Source of the DNA: Bacteroidota bacterium
GTDB taxonomy: Bacteria > Bacteroidota > Bacteroidia > Bacteroidales > Prolixibacteraceae
Direction of reading: 5' to 3'
DNA length: 45,018 nucleotides
Assembly: GCA_030698405.1 (NCBI GenBank)
Contig: JAUYMU010000108.1
Location: 1 to 45,018, forward strand
Part shown: piece by piece, positions 41,179 to 45,018 of the stretch
Numbering within the stretch: position 1 is the first letter of the stretch
Layout of the letters: each line of letters begins with the position of its first letter
Notes under the pieces: generated by a model
Databases searched by the model: none
What the model was told of the DNA's origin: nothing
The model's input: the letters and a program-made list of their open reading frames with translations, nothing else
Program-made: the position numbers and the translations under genes

Positions 41179-43044
41179 TTAACTTTTACAAAACGATAAC
41201 CAATCATGAATGTTAGAATGCTGACCTTCACCGTTTGTGAGTTTTAATTCTACTGTCAGATAAACTGTGTAAGCACATTTTTTTAACGAGCCAACAGGAA
41301 ACAAAGCTGGATTATGCAATTCAGTCGCCGTACCAAATGTTTCGGGCACCGATCCTACCGGTGTAACATTTTGAATAGAAAATGGTCCGTCAGGTCCGTA
41401 TAAAGTCAAGCTAACTGCTCCCATATTTGGATTAGCTGCAGTATAATTAAAATGCAGTGCATTGGTTATAGGAGTGCAACCTGTGCCTCCGCCACCTCCG
41501 ATTAATTCCTGAATATCAACACAGGCTACTCCCATTTCACTTGAAACCTGTGGCATCCACGATCCAAATTGTGGTACATTTTGATATACCGTATTGAACA
41601 TTGCAATTGGATTGGAAACGCCGGCAATTATTTCAGAGAGCGGATTACCTGCCTCGCGTTTGATCATCCGGATTTTAAAGAATCTGTTTTCCTGAAGCGG
41701 AGCTCTGGTAGTTGTGGATTGACCTTGTACCAACCCTGCCATATTTACAGTGGCACCATTTAGAACAGTTGTATTCAGGCCTAATAATTCACCGTTTATA
41801 TTTGGCGAAAAATTTGATGCCTGCGGAACAGCTATCCATCCACCTGCATCCACCCCTCCACTTACATTGCCAACTTTATAAGGTACAATTGAAATTGGAT
41901 TCATTGGATCGCCTGTCAGAGTAAAAAACGTACCAATTTCAGCTTCGCACATTTGAGGGGCCATAACTTTTTTCCATGAACCTATTTCAACACCGCCAGC
42001 GCCTGAAGTTTCAATGGTTTCAAAACTGTATTCCATTGCTGTGCCGTTCAGTTTTTGACTTAAGTTGCCACGCAATTTTATGCAGCTGTAAAATGCATGT
42101 CCGGCTGGAGTTTTTCCTGAAGCCAATGCAATTACATTTGGATTTCCACTTGCAACTACTTCGTTGATAAAGTGATTGCCATTGTTTCCGATTTTTGTGA
42201 ATGAAGCAGGAATTCCGGGATCGGGTACAACAATTTCTTTCAGACACAGGCTAACACACAGGCAGTAACCAACATTTTTTCTTCTGTCTGAAGACGTTTC
42301 ACCCTGAATGCCAACGCCATTGTATTCATATTTGAAATAAACATCAGGCCCACTCTTAAATGTTGGAGGGAATCCCGGATCTGTTTCAATGTTAATCAAT
42401 GGAGATAAAAGTGTTTTCTTGAAATCGGCTGATGTATAATCTATCCTGAAATGTCCGTTAGAATCTGTGACAGCGCTGCCCAGATTGTCATCAGAAATGA
42501 AATCTGCATCCATTGCTGTTATTTTTACACCAGGGATAGGCGTTTTTGTTCCGCATACCAACATGTGTCCGCAAATTACCCATGCGTCAAAATAATTCCC
42601 TCTTATGTAACACCACCATTTATCGGTGATACAATAGTTCCAAAGGAAAGAATAACTTTCCTCTTGCCTGTCAATTCTCCATTGCGGGAAAATAGTAGTA
42701 AGATGAAATTGCAGAAGTTCTTTGCGCGGAGGTTTCGGAGGGCCCCCGGGTACAGTTCCGCAGGTAAAATCAATATCAAATGCTGTTTGACTGTACTTTT
42801 CGTTCAATACAAATTCATAATTGCCTTTTGAATCGGTTTTAGCAGTTGCTATCAGCAGATCTTTTCTGGCTGCGGCTTCTTCCTTGGTTACGAGGCGAAA
42901 CGTGTCTTTTGTATCGGCAACGACATGGCTAACAACATTCTCTTTTTGCCAGGGCAGGTAGAGAAGTACCTCCATTCCGGAAAGCGGTTCGCGACAATCG
43001 TCACATAGAAAACCGCAAAGATTCCCTTTTAATATAAAATTCAT
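41179..43044 (-). CDS. Large Cys-rich protein with transthyretin-like (carboxypeptidase-regulatory) repeats
   Basis: 621 residues, no signal peptide. Two beta-sandwich modules of the carboxypeptidase-regulatory/transthyretin kind can be read: LCGFLCDDCREPLSGMEVLLY with TDSKGNYEFVL (about 8-82), and CGHMLVCGTKTPIPGVKIT with TDSNGHFRIDYT (about 156-205). The rest is beta-rich, with Gly/Pro turns and paired cysteines (CDDC, CLCVSLC). I do not recognise the C-terminal half, where the GGGGTGC stretch looks like a linker. It is cotranscribed with a papain-family peptidase 11 bases upstream, which suggests a substrate, scaffold or binding role. Confidence 0.8.
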   Translation of the reverse strand: MNFILKGNLCGFLCDDCREPLSGMEVLLYLPWQKENVVSHVVADTKDTFRLVTKEEAAARKDLLIATAKTDSKGNYEFVLNEKYSQTAFDIDFTCGTVPGGPPKPPRKELLQFHLTTIFPQWRIDRQEESYSFLWNYCITDKWWCYIRGNYFDAWVICGHMLVCGTKTPIPGVKITAMDADFISDDNLGSAVTDSNGHFRIDYTSADFKKTLLSPLINIETDPGFPPTFKSGPDVYFKYEYNGVGIQGETSSDRRKNVGYCLCVSLCLKEIVVPDPGIPASFTKIGNNGNHFINEVVASGNPNVIALASGKTPAGHAFYSCIKLRGNLSQKLNGTAMEYSFETIETSGAGGVEIGSWKKVMAPQMCEAEIGTFFTLTGDPMNPISIVPYKVGNVSGGVDAGGWIAVPQASNFSPNINGELLGLNTTVLNGATVNMAGLVQGQSTTTRAPLQENRFFKIRMIKREAGNPLSEIIAGVSNPIAMFNTVYQNVPQFGSWMPQVSSEMGVACVDIQELIGGGGGTGCTPITNALHFNYTAANPNMGAVSLTLYGPDGPFSIQNVTPVGSVPETFGTATELHNPALFPVGSLKKCAYTVYLTVELKLTNGEGQHSNIHDWLSFCKS

Positions 43045-43055
43045 GATCGTTTGTT

Positions 43056-43979
43056 TTATGGTTTAAAATGTCCTGTATCAACCCATTCATTTTTTAGTAG
43101 TGACCACCAGTCAACTGCAAGGCCTTTAAGTACATACTCGTAAGGCAGCCAGCCATAACCGTTGTCGCCCCACCCGGTTCCCCAGGAGTTTCGGATAAGC
43201 AGTGCGCCAGTTGTTTCCACACCGCCAAGATTTGTGTTTTTAATTTTCATTTTGTCGTCGTAGCCGGCGGCAACAATGGCATGTCCGCCTTCAATCCTAT
43301 CTCCTTTGGTCGGGTAGGGGATTTTACCCCCATTGTTCCCAGCCTGAGCAATGGAGCTGTAAACTGTAAATCCGAACATGGAAGGAAGTCCGGAAGCAAG
43401 GTTGGTTTTGATGCGGTTCAGCAACTCAGTCCGGGTTGTTCCTGAAGGGTCGAGCCGGTAATAGCTCATGGGCTGATAGTTCTGGGCAAAGGCATAGCAA
43501 AATGCAGTTGGTTCATTGTCGAATTTTGCAACGTCATAAGGCCAGTATTCTTCTGGCGGAACACCAAAAAGCACCAATGCACCCATGGTTGTCCGCAGAA
43601 ATGCGCCGGTATCGCCAGTCTCATGCATAAGGTTTCGGGTAGCTTTGTAGAGGAACAAACGCGAAGCATCAATGTGTTTTCCAAATGCGCGGCGTTCAAA
43701 ATATTCGACCAACCCAACACCGGCATTTGCAGTGCATGAGCCGATTGAGCCCTGATCTTCGATAGGTGGAAACCAACTGAGCAGTGAAACCGATTTAGGA
43801 ATTGTGGCTTTTGCGGTAACTGATGCACCAGTTTTTGAAAGCATTTCCTTAATCGAATCATTCTGCCCGAGTCCCTTCAGGCGGGTTGATACATTTTCCT
43901 GATCAACGGTGAGATCTCTGAAATCAGGAAAATCCGGCAGCCAACCCATTGTTAGTCTTCTGCGAATAAATTCATCCAT
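43056..43979 (-). CDS. C1 (papain-family) cysteine peptidase
   Basis: 307 residues. N-terminal GWLPDFPDFRD is typical of bacterial C1 peptidases. The oxyanion Gln is Q76 and the catalytic Cys is C82 (EDQGSIGSCTANAG), the catalytic His is H233 (GGHAIVAAGYDD) and the Asn is N264 (IRNSWGTGWGD). All active-site residues are present. Unlike most C1 peptidases it has no signal peptide and only a short pro-region, so it may act in the cytoplasm or leave by a route that needs no leader. It lies 11 bases before the transthyretin-like gene. Confidence 0.93.
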   Translation of the reverse strand: MDEFIRRRLTMGWLPDFPDFRDLTVDQENVSTRLKGLGQNDSIKEMLSKTGASVTAKATIPKSVSLLSWFPPIEDQGSIGSCTANAGVGLVEYFERRAFGKHIDASRLFLYKATRNLMHETGDTGAFLRTTMGALVLFGVPPEEYWPYDVAKFDNEPTAFCYAFAQNYQPMSYYRLDPSGTTRTELLNRIKTNLASGLPSMFGFTVYSSIAQAGNNGGKIPYPTKGDRIEGGHAIVAAGYDDKMKIKNTNLGGVETTGALLIRNSWGTGWGDNGYGWLPYEYVLKGLAVDWWSLLKNEWVDTGHFKP

Positions 43980-44050
43980 AGTAACCTCCTTTGTTAAAAT
44001 TAATATGTAAAAACCATTTTAGTAAAATTGTTCGATAATTATCTGGCTGA

Positions 44051-44476
44051 CTATATTTTACTGTATTCTATACTTTGTCCGCCAGCTTTAATTTGATTTA
44101 TTACCCTGGCGTAAAACTTCTGATAGGTAGCCCTTGAATTGAGCACTGCATCTTTCTGGTTAACAACGCCAATTTTATCACCGATAATCAGACATCCTTC
44201 CGTATCACTGATGGTATTACCCCAGTGAATTAGAATGAATTCGAAATCAGGTACGTTTTGCACCCAAATCATATCGTGGTTGTATGTTTTTGAAAATCGG
44301 GGCGACCAGCGTGTTGCCAAAGGATAGGTTCCATATGGTATGCAGGTTTCGCCCTTTATTTTTGTAGTGCGAAAAGCGTCTTCTATACTGAAACAGAAGT
44401 ATTCACCATTTATGTAAACCCTGCTAATTTCACAATCGGGATGGTGAAGGAAACGTTCAACTTTGATGAGTGCCAT
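44051..44476 (-). CDS. DUF5675-family protein
   Basis: 141 residues. Family landmarks are the N-terminal YINGEYFCFSIEDAFR, the CIPYGTYPL segment and the signature ILIHWGNTISDTEGCLIIGD (His-x-Gly-Asn, Asp-x2-Gly-Cys). The conserved His, Asp and Cys resemble a hydrolytic site, and DUF5675 proteins often occur in phage or peptidase neighbourhoods; the activity is unknown. It is the first gene of the 44476-41179 operon, 71 bases before the peptidase gene, and its promoter is at 44511-44564. Confidence 0.88.
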   Translation of the reverse strand: MALIKVERFLHHPDCEISRVYINGEYFCFSIEDAFRTTKIKGETCIPYGTYPLATRWSPRFSKTYNHDMIWVQNVPDFEFILIHWGNTISDTEGCLIIGDKIGVVNQKDAVLNSRATYQKFYARVINQIKAGGQSIEYSKI

Positions 44477-44510
44477 AATTTGTACAATTTGTTGTTGATA
44501 ATAACTTATG

Positions 44511-44564
44511 AAATTTAGTGAAATGGTTATTTAATGTCAATAGCACGAACGTGTCATTTTACAG
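44511..44564 (-). promoter_or_regulatory. Promoter of the DUF5675-peptidase operon, twin of 41056-41109
   Basis: The same minus-strand order as the GMC operon promoter: the AAAATGACACGTTCGTGC block, TATTGACA, a 20-base spacer and TAAATTT (44517-44511), then about 35 bases to the ATG. Outside the 30-base block and the -7 box the two regions are unrelated, so the similarity looks functional rather than a leftover of duplication. Confidence 0.75.
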
Positions 44565-44681
44565 CTTTGGATACCGCAAGATTTGAACAATAACCAATGG
44601 AAGCTTGTTGGAAATTTATCGTTTTGGGTTGAAAATTAGAGTACGCGAATTTTGGAGAACTGTAGTATTATAGTTCTCTTT

Positions 44682-44698
44682 AAACACCTCTGGTGTTT
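44682..44698. other. Small hairpin in the gap after the tiny membrane-protein gene
   Basis: AAACACC pairs with GGTGTTT around TCT; T-run on the plus side only. A second stem (GAGAACT with AGTTCTC) lies just to its left at about 44655-44678. Either could end the small gene's transcript, but a minus-strand T-run is lacking. Confidence 0.4.
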
Positions 44699-44747
44699 TT
44701 AAATAGTGTTGAAAATAAGAATGATATGCTGGATTAAAAAACAGGAT

Positions 44748-44858
44748 TTAACTTCTGCGTTTGCGGTATAAAAAAAAGAAGTAAACGAAAATAACAGCAA
44801 GTGCAAGAATCCAGGCTCCCCAGCCAATGCCCCAACCCCAGGAGTAATCGTTCATCAT
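44748..44858 (-). CDS. Tiny single-span membrane protein
   Basis: 36 residues (35 if the second of two adjacent ATGs is used). It reads MMNDYSWGWGIGWGAWILA, then LAVIFVYFFFLYRKRRS and stop. A Gly/Trp-rich start leads into one membrane segment and ends in a cluster of positive residues, so the C-terminus should face the cytoplasm. Composition and charge pattern support a real gene. The function is unknown; similar Gly/Trp-rich single-span peptides are common and unassigned in Bacteroidota. Confidence 0.6.
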   Translation of the reverse strand: MMNDYSWGWGIGWGAWILALAVIFVYFFFLYRKRRS

Positions 44859-45018
44859 TTTTTTAGTTTTTAGTTATTGACTAACATTTCGGAGGAAAAA
44901 TTTCTTGATCCACATGGGTTTATAGAGTGACAAAATTCGATTACCTACCTCTAAGATTGACATATATATCTGTAATACAATTGTTTATAATGATCTTTCT
45001 TTTTTTAGTGGATTACGC

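Noticed and set aside
43056-44476. A prophage or lysis module
   Set aside because: DUF5675 occurs in phages, but no capsid, tail, integrase, holin or endolysin gene is visible and the neighbours are not phage-like.
41080-44564. The idea that the DUF5675-peptidase block is another cassette flanked by duplicated host sequence
   Set aside because: The similarity between 41080-41109 and 44535-44564 stops at the promoter elements; adjoining bases on both sides are unrelated, so common regulation explains it better.

Overview
The window looks like chromosomal DNA from a member of the Bacteroidota, probably a Bacteroidales/Marinilabiliales-type organism. The evidence is moderate to low GC, several -7 boxes of the TAnnTTTG type, a PorV/PorQ-like outer-membrane barrel, a SUSD-free set of Bacteroidota lipoproteins, and housekeeping blocks lysS-gpsA-pgi and hpt-adk-obgE arranged as in that phylum. 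The genus-level placement is inference. I saw no rRNA, tRNA, CRISPR array, transposase, integrase or phage structural gene.

Layout. 1-1931 (+): the end of a Sel1-repeat protein, an unrecognised secreted protein, and a frameshifted formylglycine-generating-enzyme (SUMF1)-fold protein. The last 110 bases of that gene have the codon signature of a diversity-generating-retroelement (DGR) variable region. 2137-3140: a nucleotidyltransferase/HEPN toxin-antitoxin pair set between two copies of the 3' end and terminator of pgi. 3162-7244 (-): pgi, gpsA, lysS. 7418-9139 (+): recJ. 9215-9887: a RelB/RelE-like pair set between two copies of the 3' end of a CobW-type GTPase gene. 9831-16196 (-): CobW GTPase, HAD phosphatase, acyltransferase, two envelope proteins, purE. 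16331-21034 (+): hpt, adk, obgE, a PAP2 phosphatase and a membrane-anchored MutS-family ATPase. 21101-22746 (-): cold-shock protein and aspartate kinase. 23083-30235: a divergent GntR regulator and a 2-oxoacid dehydrogenase complex (E2, E3, fused E1), interrupted by repeats and by a four-helix-bundle gene. 30402-31220: a lipoprotein. 31604-41014 (-): a tight nine-gene operon with a GMC oxidoreductase, metallophosphoesterase, patatin, three small membrane proteins, an acetoacetate-decarboxylase-family protein and an alpha/beta hydrolase. 41179-44476 (-): a transthyretin-like repeat protein, a papain-family peptidase and a DUF5675 protein. 44748-44858 (-): a tiny membrane protein.

Three observations stand out. 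First, two unrelated toxin-antitoxin modules have the same architecture: each lies convergently just beyond the stop codon of a housekeeping gene, and a diverged second copy of that gene's tail lies on the far side. The four-helix-bundle gene may be a weaker third case. This suggests a recurring way of loading small accessory cassettes behind essential genes. Second, the SUMF1-fold protein carries what looks like a DGR variable region, with no reverse transcriptase in the window. Third, the two right-hand operons (41014 leftward and 44476 leftward) start from near-identical promoters that share a 30-base block and the same 20-base spacing to TAAATTT. This ties an unexplained lipid- or ketoacid-like enzyme set to a leaderless peptidase operon as one regulon.

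Functions come from recognising family motifs in the translations. All alignments and counts were done by eye and none was checked by a database search.
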